From an uncultured Oscillospiraceae bacterium (lineage in GTDB: Bacteria; Bacillota; Clostridia; Oscillospirales; Ruminococcaceae), in the NCBI GenBank assembly GCA_934454435.1, contig CAKSGA010000034.1:1-21080 (forward strand): a DNA stretch of 21,080 bases. The letters are read 5' to 3'. Position numbers and translations under genes: made by a program. Each line of letters begins with the position of its first letter. Within the stretch, counting starts at the first letter, position 1. The notes under the pieces were generated by a model, which made no database searches, was not told where the DNA came from, and was given only the letters and a program-made list of their open reading frames with translations. Positions 14,031-21,080 of the stretch are shown one piece after another.

Positions 14031-16637
14031 ATGTTAAGAAGAAGAATTCTTGCTTCTGCTATGGCTTCTGTTATGGCTATCGGCTCTGTTGCCGTTGTAG
14101 CTAACGCAGAGACCACCGCAGCTGCTACTACACAGGCTAAGACCAAGGCTGACCTCGAAGCATATGTAAAGAGCTTCGACAGCTTCAGAACCAGCAAGCT
14201 CAACGACTATGGCTCCATCTCTGGTGAGAAGTTCATGGACGCTATTGAGTACGCAGAGAACGTTGTTGCTGACAGCAAGTCCACTCTGGATGATTACACT
14301 GTAGCATACGCAATGCTCGAAGCTACCTATAACAAGCTCAAGATCTACACCGCTGAGGAACTCAAGGCTCTTCTCGACACCAACAAGAAGAACTACGAAG
14401 ATGGCAACATCTACAACGAAGAGCTCGGCGATCCGATCTTCAAGGAAGATGGCTACGCAGTATTCGAGGACGCTTATGAGAATGCAGAAGCTTACCTCGG
14501 TTCCGCTGACAGCAGAAACATCACTGATGCTTACGAGACTCTGGAAGATGCAGCTAACGGCCTGTCCAGATACACCGTTGTAACAAAGGCACAGTTCAGA
14601 ACCGCTCTGAAGGAATATGAGACCATGCTCCAGAAGGAGTACGCTTATGAGTCCTGGAGAGTTGGTACAATGGGTACTGACTGGGTTGACCTGAAGGCAG
14701 TTGACGGCGAGACAGGTTACTGGGGCTATTCCGGACAGTCCATCGCTTACGGCGTTCTGTTCGAGCACCTCGAGTCCGCTAAGGACTACATCAACGGCGC
14801 TTACGAGCAGATGGACGAGATCAAGTCCCTCAACAAGACTTCTCTCACCGAGATCGTAAAGGGCTACTATGCAGCAGTTAACGCTGTATCCGTAATGAAC
14901 GCTTGGAAGGCTGATGACACCAACCGTGGTTCCAAGTCCAACGTTAAGAAGCTCCTCGACACCTACCACAGCAGACTCGTAGCTGACTATGCTACCACCG
15001 ATGCTGAGGATCTGTTTGATGCAGTTAAGGTTGTTGCTGGCACCAACATGAAGGTCCTTATCACCATCAATGATGGCCAGGCTACCAAGTGGCTCGACCT
15101 CTCCAAGGCTGATGACAATGCAGAGTTCACTGCATATGGTTCTGTTTGGAACGGTACTGCGGCTAAGTACACTGTAAACCCTGACCTCAGCGCTGACAAT
15201 GCAAAGTTTGATGTTTTCAAGACCACTTCTTCTGGTATCAATATCAAGTCCGGCGTACAGTTCTACATCCCGCTGAATGAGGACGGCTACTGGGATGGCT
15301 CTGCAATTTCCACTACCAAGCCCTCTGGCAAGTATAAGCTCATCACCAAGAATGTAGAGGTTGACCTGACCGACTACATCAATGTAACATCTGCTGATGT
15401 AGATGCTGACTACGACAATGCTAATTTCAACAACGTACTCGATGGCGATGGTTACGGCGTTGATATGGGTGGCTGGAACGCTTACGAGCGTGTAGGTCAG
15501 TGGGGCGGCGTTCAGGGTTCCTCCGCTGTATTTACCGCTGGTGCTGCTACCCCTGATGCTAAGGAAGTTATCTCTTCCGACGGCGTGAAGGTTCCGCTGA
15601 GATCTGACCTGCAGTCCGCTATGGCTCTTGCTGAGCTGTATCTCTCTGGCAACAAGACCGCTATTGCTGACAGCTCCAACCTGGTTTACGATCTGGATAC
15701 CACCAACTCCATCGGCAAGGGCGCAGCTAAGGGCTCTTCCGCTGAGTGGACAATGGTATACCGTTACCTCGGTTATGCTCTGCACGACAAGTACGATACT
15801 TCCTATGATCTGTACACCAAGGCAGACGTTAAGAAGCTCGTTGACGACGCTTATGAGCTCGCTGAGAAGACCGGTGACGCTGCTCTGTTCACTATCCGTC
15901 ACACCGACCTCGTTGACGCTCGTCAGTTCGCACTTGACTGGATCAAGTCCGCTAACAAGGATAAGAAGTACAAGGACAACGTTTCCGCTCCTGAGGTTGG
16001 CGGTCAGTACCTGACTTCTACCGATGTATATGTAACTCTGAAGAAGTACTATGATGCACTTAACAGCGAGTTTGAAGCATTCAAGTACAGCTTTGAGGAC
16101 GTATATGTAAAGATCTCTGAGGTTAAGGGCATGATCGACGATGGCGATCTGAAGGCTACCGATACTCTCGTAGCTGCTCTTGAGGAGACTGCATACAGAC
16201 TCTCTATCGTTGGTTCCTTCGAGGAAGCATTCGGTATCGAGAACGATGCATTCACAACCGACAGATACTTCCAGGGCTTCAACCGTGTATTCACTTCCAA
16301 CGATGATGTAAACCTGGCTACTTCCAGAGAGGCTGACGGTACAGCAAAGACCGAAAAGATCGACAAGCCCGACAACAACGCAGTAACCAAGTCCCACAAG
16401 CTCCTGAAGGACGCTTACGAGGCTCTGCTTGCTGAGGTTAAGGCTCAGACTGAGGTTAAGACAGTTCTCGGTGATGTAAACGGCGACGGCGTTGTAAACG
16501 CACTCGACGCTGCTGCAATCCTGAAGGCTGTAGCTGCTGGCACCGCTATCGATGTAGCTGTAGGCGACTACAATGCTGACGGCGTTGTAAACGCACTCGA
16601 TGCTTCTGCAATCCTGAAGGCTGTTACACAGGCTTAA
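14031..16637 (+). CDS. Secreted 868-residue helical protein with C-terminal type I dockerin
   Basis: The start follows TTAGGAGGACTATT. Signal peptide about 1-26 (MLRRRILASAMASVMAIGSV, cleavage near NAE). Residues about 35-190 hold repeated helical units reading F..A.EYAENVVADSKST...AYAMLEATYNKL and FEDAYENAEAYLGSADS...AYETLEDAANGL, like FIVAR-type surface repeats. A mixed beta region lies around 340-530 (GVQFYIPLNEDGYWDG, VDLTDYINVTSADVDADYD). Helical segments continue to about 800. The dockerin (812-868) has two calcium loops, DVNGDGVVNALD (815-826) and DYNADGVVNALD (846-857), with all D/N ligands intact and identical AL at loop positions 10-11 in both repeats. No glycosidase, esterase or lyase motif is recognised. 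It should plug into a cohesin, possibly the one encoded just downstream. Biased codons suggest abundant product. Confidence 0.9.
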   Translation: MLRRRILASAMASVMAIGSVAVVANAETTAAATTQAKTKADLEAYVKSFDSFRTSKLNDYGSISGEKFMDAIEYAENVVADSKSTLDDYTVAYAMLEATYNKLKIYTAEELKALLDTNKKNYEDGNIYNEELGDPIFKEDGYAVFEDAYENAEAYLGSADSRNITDAYETLEDAANGLSRYTVVTKAQFRTALKEYETMLQKEYAYESWRVGTMGTDWVDLKAVDGETGYWGYSGQSIAYGVLFEHLESAKDYINGAYEQMDEIKSLNKTSLTEIVKGYYAAVNAVSVMNAWKADDTNRGSKSNVKKLLDTYHSRLVADYATTDAEDLFDAVKVVAGTNMKVLITINDGQATKWLDLSKADDNAEFTAYGSVWNGTAAKYTVNPDLSADNAKFDVFKTTSSGINIKSGVQFYIPLNEDGYWDGSAISTTKPSGKYKLITKNVEVDLTDYINVTSADVDADYDNANFNNVLDGDGYGVDMGGWNAYERVGQWGGVQGSSAVFTAGAATPDAKEVISSDGVKVPLRSDLQSAMALAELYLSGNKTAIADSSNLVYDLDTTNSIGKGAAKGSSAEWTMVYRYLGYALHDKYDTSYDLYTKADVKKLVDDAYELAEKTGDAALFTIRHTDLVDARQFALDWIKSANKDKKYKDNVSAPEVGGQYLTSTDVYVTLKKYYDALNSEFEAFKYSFEDVYVKISEVKGMIDDGDLKATDTLVAALEETAYRLSIVGSFEEAFGIENDAFTTDRYFQGFNRVFTSNDDVNLATSREADGTAKTEKIDKPDNNAVTKSHKLLKDAYEALLAEVKAQTEVKTVLGDVNGDGVVNALDAAAILKAVAAGTAIDVAVGDYNADGVVNALDASAILKAVTQA

Positions 16638-16663
16638 TCACCTGGCAATCGTTTAATTAATCT

Positions 16664-16695
16664 GTTCCCCCGGGGCGCAAGCCCCGAGGCGGAAC
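16664..16695 (+). other. Strong GCAA-tetraloop hairpin between dockerin and cohesin genes
   Basis: GTTCC CC CGGGGC (16664-16676) pairs with GCCCCG GG GGAAC (16681-16695) around GCAA, with single bulges at A16687 and C16690: 13 base pairs. What follows is TTATTAAATAAG rather than a T run, so it is more likely an mRNA stabiliser, processing site or partial terminator than a full terminator. Confidence 0.65.
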
Positions 16696-16733
16696 TTATT
16701 AAATAAGCTAAAAATAATATGGAGGAAAACTAT

Positions 16734-17396
16734 ATGAAGAAGATTTTATCTCTCGGCGCTGCTGCTGCAGTTCTGTCCCTGACAGCTGTTGCTGCTTCCG
16801 CTGCTATTGAACCCAAGCTCTCCACCGATGCTCCTGTAGCTGGTGAGACTGTTACCGTTGAGGTTGTTGCTACTGGTATGACTCAGGAAGCTACCACCTT
16901 CACTGTAAAGGCTTCTGACAACCTGACTCTCGTTGACGCTGTTAAGACCGATTCTGGTCTGGCTGAGTTCAACAAGGACACCAACAAGTTCGCTTGGGCA
17001 GGTTCTTCTGTTCCCGCTGACGGCACTGTTCTTCTGACTCTGACCTACACCGTTGACGCTGCTGCTGACGAGGAGATCTCCGTAGCTCTCGTAGCTGACG
17101 CTGGCTTCGTTGACATCTCTGCTGACGCTGTATCTGCTGTTGTAGTAGGCGGCGCTGATAATGTTTCTGACGAAACTTCTTCTGAGGATTCCATCGAGGT
17201 TTCTTCTGAGGATAGCTCTGATGATTCCGGCCTGACCTCTTCCGATGAGACTTCTTCTGAGGAGTCCACTGAGGATGCTGGCAATGCTGACAACACCGAC
17301 AACAACAAGGGCAACCCCAACACTGGTGTTGCACTGGCAGTAGTTCCTGCTGTTCTGGCTGGCGCTGCAATCGTAGTTGCTAAGAAGAGAAAGTAA
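16734..17396 (+). CDS. Wall-anchored protein with compact cohesin-like domain (ScaE-like)
   Basis: The start at 16734 is chosen because GGAGGAAAAC precedes it and MKKILSLGAAAAVLSL is a proper signal peptide; an earlier in-frame ATG at 16719 overlaps the ribosome site. The 220-residue product has a signal peptide (about 1-24) and a beta-sandwich of about 115 residues. It begins EPKLSTDAPVAGETVTVEVV and contains FTVKASDNLTLVDAV, NKFAWAGSS and GTVLLTLTYTVDA, the order of strands seen in cohesins. It is slightly shorter than usual cohesins (about 140). A Ser/Asp/Glu linker follows (SSEDSIEVSSEDSSDDSG), then an NPNTG sorting-type motif (194-198), a hydrophobic helix and KKRK. Single-cohesin anchors of this build resemble ScaE of Ruminococcus flavefaciens. 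The dockerin gene immediately upstream offers a natural ligand. High-expression codon use. Confidence 0.78.
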   Translation: MKKILSLGAAAAVLSLTAVAASAAIEPKLSTDAPVAGETVTVEVVATGMTQEATTFTVKASDNLTLVDAVKTDSGLAEFNKDTNKFAWAGSSVPADGTVLLTLTYTVDAAADEEISVALVADAGFVDISADAVSAVVVGGADNVSDETSSEDSIEVSSEDSSDDSGLTSSDETSSEESTEDAGNADNTDNNKGNPNTGVALAVVPAVLAGAAIVVAKKRK

Positions 17397-17437
17397 TCAG
17401 TAAACTCTGATGCTTCTTGTCTTATGACTTGAACATG

Positions 17438-17466
17438 AGCCCACTCCGCAAGGGGTGGGCTTTTTG
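17438..17466 (+). terminator. Rho-independent terminator of the surface cluster
   Basis: AGCCCACTCC (17438-17447) and GGGGTGGGCT (17452-17461), with one G-U pair and loop GCAA, followed by TTTTTG. Confidence 0.93.
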
Positions 17467-17909
17467 TTTTGTCTGGTTAATATGTCGGGTAGCACCCGGA
17501 GCGTTGCATCATTCAGAATGTGCGCATTCAGGAAATAGACAGATGGGACATGTCAGATCATGAATAGTGCGTACAACAATTGAAAATTTGCATGGTGGTG
17601 CAGAACAAATATAAGCCGATAAAACAAAGCCAAATAAGCTGTAAATAAATGGACGGTGCATTTGAATAAACTTTTGCAGGGGTTTTTGTGCATAATGACG
17701 AACAAGCGTGAGATCAGACATATTTTCAAGAAAATTACCTAATTATAAGCTAAGAAGTTAATGAAAGCAACCAATATGTAGATAAAAAAAGAAGAAAACA
17801 AGGCGTAAACACAAGATATAGATTGGAAAGGTTTTGAAAATAAAAATAAGTCCCAGGAATGATTGTTTTTCGTAATTTATATAATGTGACTAAAAAAATT
17901 CAAATCTTA
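17467..17909. other. AT-rich intergenic region with no supported gene
   Basis: About 440 bases of low GC between the surface cluster and the ABC operon. A 70-codon minus-strand frame (17509-17721) lacks a ribosome site and a recognisable family and is not called. No tRNA, riboswitch, CRISPR or clear repeat is seen. The composition contrasts with both flanks and suggests a junction or decayed insertion. Confidence 0.5.
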
Positions 17910-17938
17910 TTGACATTGACGGTTGAATTTGATATAAT
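17910..17938 (+). promoter_or_regulatory. Consensus sigma-A promoter of the ABC operon
   Basis: TTGACA (17910-17915), a 17-bp spacer and TATAAT (17933-17938), a perfect consensus. It gives a leader of about 70 bases before the first ATPase gene. A second TTGAC overlaps at 17916 but has worse spacing. Confidence 0.9.
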
Positions 17939-18014
17939 TATAAGGGTATTTATGATGGCAGTGTTATGGAATAGTGATGATTTCGTCGAATTCACACAGA
18001 CATGAGGGGAAAAT

Positions 18015-18752
18015 ATGAATAGTATTATAGAAGCCAGAAAAGTCTGTATGGATTTTCAAATCGGGGACGGAAGCACAGTCCATGCACTAAAAGGGATCGA
18101 CCTGCAGATCCAGCCGAACAGGCTTTCGGTGCTGCGGGGCCGCTCCGGCTCAGGTAAAACAACTCTTATAAATATCCTCGGCGCCCTTGACCGGCCTACC
18201 TCCGGAGAGGTGATGTTCCTCGATAAGGACATCACAAAGCTCCCCGATAAGGAAAGGGACCGGCTGCGCAGAGTCGATATGGCGTTCGTGTTCCAGTCCG
18301 TGGCGCTCATTTCAACAATGACCGCTTTCGAGAACGTGGAGTTCGCACTGCGCCTGACCGATCTGCCTTACAAGGAGCGTGTCGAGCGTGCACGCCAGAG
18401 CCTCGTTCAGGTCGGGCTCGAGAAGCGCATGAACCACCGCCCCGGTGAAATGTCCGGCGGCGAACAGCAGAGAGTGGCTATCGCCCGTGCGATCTCCCAC
18501 TCGCCCAAGATCATCTTCGCAGATGAGCCTACAGCGGAGCTCGACTCGCCGACAGCAATGGCGGTGATGAAACTCTTCCAGGATATCGTCCGCCAGAATG
18601 ATCTAACCATAGTCATGACAACCCATGACACGGCTATGATGGAAATGGCTGATATCGTTTACACGCTGGAGGACGGCGTGATTTCTGATGTTTTGGAGAA
18701 TTCCGCAGCAGAAGAAAACGTACAGCATGAAAGGGAGGGTGCAGATGCCTAA
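18015..18752 (+). CDS. ABC transporter ATPase, MacB/LolD type (first)
   Basis: 245 residues, start after GAGGGGAAAAT. Motifs are complete: Walker A GRSGSGKTT (42-50), Q-loop FQ (Q94), signature MSGGEQQRVAIARA (146-159), Walker B IIFADEPT (166-173) and switch H204 in TTHD. The pattern MAFVFQ.....TAFENVEF is typical of the MacB/LolD/FtsE branch, whose partners are FtsX-like permeases rather than classical sugar-uptake permeases. The gene overlaps the next ATPase gene by eight bases, so the two probably pair as a heterodimer. The acidic C-terminal tail (EENVQHEREGADA) is non-conserved. Confidence 0.93.
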   Translation: MNSIIEARKVCMDFQIGDGSTVHALKGIDLQIQPNRLSVLRGRSGSGKTTLINILGALDRPTSGEVMFLDKDITKLPDKERDRLRRVDMAFVFQSVALISTMTAFENVEFALRLTDLPYKERVERARQSLVQVGLEKRMNHRPGEMSGGEQQRVAIARAISHSPKIIFADEPTAELDSPTAMAVMKLFQDIVRQNDLTIVMTTHDTAMMEMADIVYTLEDGVISDVLENSAAEENVQHEREGADA

Positions 18753-19659
18753 GAAGGTCATGCTTGCTCCGCCCGAGAACATCATGGTACAAGCAGAAAA
18801 CCTTGTGAAGATCTATAAATCCAGGGACGTTGAGGTAATGGCGCTCCAGGGGCTCGATCTTACGGTCGAGCGGGGAGAGCTGATGGGACTGGTCGGCTCC
18901 AGCGGCAGCGGTAAATCAACACTGCTGAACATGCTGGGCGGTCTGGACAGACCCTCGGCGGGAAGCCTTTACGTTGACGGCGTGGACCTGCTGAAGTTTA
19001 CGGAAAAGGATTTCATAGAGTATAAGCGGAAAACGGTGGGGTTCGTGTGGCAGAACAACGCCCGCAACCTTATCCCGTACCTTACCGCAAAGCAGAACGT
19101 TGAGATGCCGATGCTGCTCTCCGGCTACTCCGGAAGAACGCAGAGAGCCAACGAACTGCTGGACATGGTGGGACTTTCTCACCGGAAAAACAGCCGACTG
19201 GACCAGATGTCCGGCGGTGAACAGCAGAGGGTCGCAATTGCGATAGCCCTTGCGAACAACCCGAAGCTGCTGCTTGCCGACGAGCCTACCGGTTCGGTGG
19301 ATACGGCAACATCAAAGCTTATCCTGGACGTGTTCAGGGAACTGAACCGTGCCATGGGCGTCACGATAATCATCGTAACGCATGATACAAAGCTGTCGGC
19401 GCAGATAGACCGTGTCGTTGCGATACGGGACGGCAAGACCTCTACGGAGCTTGTGCGCAGGCAGGGGGCGCTGAAGTCGTTCGGTGAACTGTCCGAAGAG
19501 CAGTCGGCTCATGAGGAGCTGACAGTTCTCGACCGTGCCGGCAGACTGCAGATCCCGAGGGAGTATCTCGAAGAACTCGGGCTCAGGGGCGGAGATAAGG
19601 TCCGTGTTGAGCTTGAGGACGGGAAGATCTCCATTTACCCGAGAGGGTTCAAAAGTTAA
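18745..19659 (+). CDS. ABC transporter ATPase with C-terminal AbrB/SpoVT-like domain
   Basis: The start at 18745 follows AAGGGAGGG and gives an 8-base overlap with the first ATPase gene. 304 residues. The ATPase part has Walker A GSSGSGKST (51-59), Q103, signature MSGGEQQRVAIAIALA (155-170), Walker B LLLADEPTG (175-183) and H213, all intact. Beyond the normal end (about 245), residues 258-298 read ELTVLDRAGRLQIPREYLEE then LGLRGGDKVRVELEDGKISI, the swapped-hairpin AbrB/MazE pattern of (G)R..IP...L..LGL..GD.V.V. In free-standing proteins this fold dimerises and binds DNA; here it more likely dimerises the transporter or senses a regulator. No stop or frameshift separates the parts, so this is a real fusion. 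Confidence 0.92.
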   Translation: MPKKVMLAPPENIMVQAENLVKIYKSRDVEVMALQGLDLTVERGELMGLVGSSGSGKSTLLNMLGGLDRPSAGSLYVDGVDLLKFTEKDFIEYKRKTVGFVWQNNARNLIPYLTAKQNVEMPMLLSGYSGRTQRANELLDMVGLSHRKNSRLDQMSGGEQQRVAIAIALANNPKLLLADEPTGSVDTATSKLILDVFRELNRAMGVTIIIVTHDTKLSAQIDRVVAIRDGKTSTELVRRQGALKSFGELSEEQSAHEELTVLDRAGRLQIPREYLEELGLRGGDKVRVELEDGKISIYPRGFKS

Positions 19660-19720
19660 ACGATCGGGAGGGAGAACCCGATTTGCTGCAAAGCATTTTC
19701 TAGGAAAGGTGGATTACACT

Positions 19721-21080
19721 GTGGCAAAAGAGCGAAACATGAAGCTGAAAAGGGTCACATCACTGTTTATGTCGGCTGTGATGGCTGCTACCCTGGTTCA
19801 GGTTCAGCTGGCGCCTGGAGCTGCCGCTGAGGATTCGGTCGAAACGGCCGCCGATGTGGAAGAATTCAGCATAGTCAGCAACAAGAATGCGTACAGAAAG
19901 TACATAGCAAGATACCCTGACGCTGCAAAACCCATGGAAGAGATAAACGTTGACATCACCGACTTCGAGCAGAGCGACGATATCGACGTCAAGCTTGAAA
20001 GCTACGAGGGCGAGGATAACTGCGTGGCATGGGTGGACTGCGAGGGAACTCTCACATGGCATTTTGACGTAAAGACCGCCGGCCTTTACAACATGGAGAT
20101 GTTCTATCACCCCAAGACCGCAAACAACACTACCATCGAGGTCGAGATGAAGATCGACGGCGAGGTTCCCTTCGATGAGGTAAAGCTGGTCGAGCTTGAC
20201 AGGTACTGGAAGAATGAAACGGCGATCACCCGTGACTCCAGGGACAACGACCAGCGCCCCAAGCAGGTACAGTATGACACCTGGATCCATTATCCTATCA
20301 AGGATAAGGACGGTCTTATCAACACGCCTTATTTCTTCTACCTTTCCGAGGGATCCCACACGATCTCCCTCACTGGCGTAAAGACGAACCTTTATGTGAA
20401 GGGCATGCGCTTCTACAATACGGAAGAGCTTCCCTCCTATGCTGATATAGCTCCCTCTCAGGCTGAGATCGACGCTACCCCCAGCATGGGCGAGAACGAG
20501 GGCTTTATCCAGGGCGAGACCCCTGCTTACACGACCTCCTCTACCCTTTATCCTACATACGACAGGACAGACTGCTCCGTTTACCCCGCAGACCCGGTAA
20601 AGAAGCGCTACAACACTATCGGCGCTGACACCTGGGATCAGGCGGCTCAGATGGTCGCATGGACTGTCGAGGTGCCCGAGGAAGGCTACTACAAGATCCG
20701 CCTCAGAGCACGTCAGAGCACGATGCGTGGTTTCTTCTCCAACCGCCGTGTTTACATCAACAAAGAGGTCCCCTGCAAGGAGCTTGACGATATCAAGATC
20801 CAGTACGACCCCAACTGGCAGACGGTAGACCTTACCGACGCTGACGGAAATCTGATCTACGTTCATCTCGACAAGGGCGAGAACGAGATCAGGCTCGAGG
20901 CTGTGCCCGGCGACATCGGCGCAGTTATGGAGCGTCTTGACGACCTCATTTTCGAGCTGAACTACTACTACAGACGTATACTCATGATCACGGGTCCGAG
21001 CCCTGACGAGTACAACGACTATTACCTCGAGGACCAGATCGACGGCCTGTTCGACTTCATTAAGAGAGCCATCGACACCC
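19721..21080 (+). CDS. Large secreted protein with CBM6/35-like domains, ABC-operon partner, 3' end beyond window
   Basis: It starts with GTG at 19721 after AGGAAAGGTGG; an ATG six codons on is an alternative. 453 residues are visible. Signal peptide about 7-36 (MKLKRVTSLFMSAVMAATLV, then an alanine-rich cleavage region) without a lipobox cysteine. A first beta-sandwich (about 85-235) contains YEGEDNCVAWVDCEGTLTWH and GLYNMEMFYHPK, then a strand-ending SEGSHTISLTG. A second (about 260-425) contains WTVEVPEEGYYKIRLRARQS, NRRVYINKEVP and LDKGENEIRLEAVPGDIG, the CBM6/35 style. Next comes ILMITGPSPDEYNDYY. I recall, unverified, this order at the N-terminus of very large solute-binding-type proteins of Firmicutes; a periplasmic-binding-like domain would be expected beyond the window. 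Position after two ATPases supports a transport or surface-assembly role. Confidence 0.72.
   Translation, partial: MAKERNMKLKRVTSLFMSAVMAATLVQVQLAPGAAAEDSVETAADVEEFSIVSNKNAYRKYIARYPDAAKPMEEINVDITDFEQSDDIDVKLESYEGEDNCVAWVDCEGTLTWHFDVKTAGLYNMEMFYHPKTANNTTIEVEMKIDGEVPFDEVKLVELDRYWKNETAITRDSRDNDQRPKQVQYDTWIHYPIKDKDGLINTPYFFYLSEGSHTISLTGVKTNLYVKGMRFYNTEELPSYADIAPSQAEIDATPSMGENEGFIQGETPAYTTSSTLYPTYDRTDCSVYPADPVKKRYNTIGADTWDQAAQMVAWTVEVPEEGYYKIRLRARQSTMRGFFSNRRVYINKEVPCKELDDIKIQYDPNWQTVDLTDADGNLIYVHLDKGENEIRLEAVPGDIGAVMERLDDLIFELNYYYRRILMITGPSPDEYNDYYLEDQIDGLFDFIKRAIDT

Noticed and set aside
14034..16397. 787-codon open frame on the minus strand opposite the dockerin gene
   Set aside because: It mirrors the strongly biased codons of the real gene, has no start signals, and its Leu/Val/Ser-rich translation shows no domain.
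17509..17721. 70-residue minus-strand protein in the AT-rich spacer
   Set aside because: No ribosome site or promoter in proper position, and a composition of chance type.
19760..20866. 368-codon minus-strand frame opposite the large secreted protein
   Set aside because: A shadow of the plus-strand gene, which has a ribosome site, a signal peptide and recognisable beta-sandwich motifs.

Overview
The window looks like a chromosomal segment of a cellulosome-type Ruminococcus or close relative (Oscillospiraceae/Ruminococcaceae, Firmicutes). Pointers are a type I dockerin, a cohesin-like wall-anchored protein, LPXTG-like sorting tails (SPDTG, NPNTG) ending in KKRK, a cdaA-cdaR pair, a GH3 beta-glucosidase with inverted domain order of the kind known from Ruminococcus albus and Butyrivibrio, strong AGGAGG ribosome sites and sigma-A promoters with 17-18 bp spacers. 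The housekeeping genes are GC-rich; two stretches (about 11.4-12.8 kb and 17.5-18.0 kb) are clearly AT-rich.

Layout. 1-2060 (-): 5' part of a GH3 glycosidase, cut by the window edge. 2134-2361 (-): conserved-looking 75-residue protein with its own promoter and terminator, directly upstream of the GH3 gene. 2554-6862 (+): probable operon cdaA (c-di-AMP synthase), cdaR (YbbR protein), a COG2509-type FAD oxidoreductase and a small unrecognised protein. 6863-7194: inverted pair of palindromic REP-like repeats plus a third related hairpin. 7195-8580 (-): MATE exporter. 9055-9267 (+): FMN riboswitch with terminator, controlling ribU (riboflavin ECF S-component), followed by a DUF5662-like protein. 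10668-11354 (-): PHP-family phosphoesterase. 11456-12070 (-): wreck of a type IIG restriction-modification gene, joined to a 146-bp direct repeat beside a tRNA-Arg(CCU) gene.

12934-17396 (+): three secreted proteins with strongly biased, T/A-ended codons typical of high expression: a wall-anchored protein with a carbohydrate-binding-like domain, an 868-residue helical non-catalytic-looking protein ending in a dockerin, and a small wall-anchored protein with a compact cohesin-like domain. Together they could form a minimal surface-attachment module: the anchored cohesin would hold the dockerin protein, and the binding-domain protein may hold substrate or wall polymer. This is the most interesting part of the window.

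17910-21080 (+): a consensus promoter drives two overlapping MacB/LolD-type ABC ATPase genes, the second carrying a C-terminal AbrB/SpoVT-like fold, then a large secreted protein with two CBM6/35-like beta-sandwich regions that runs off the window. Membrane subunits are not visible and should lie downstream.

All functional calls come from reading motifs by eye; no database search was possible.
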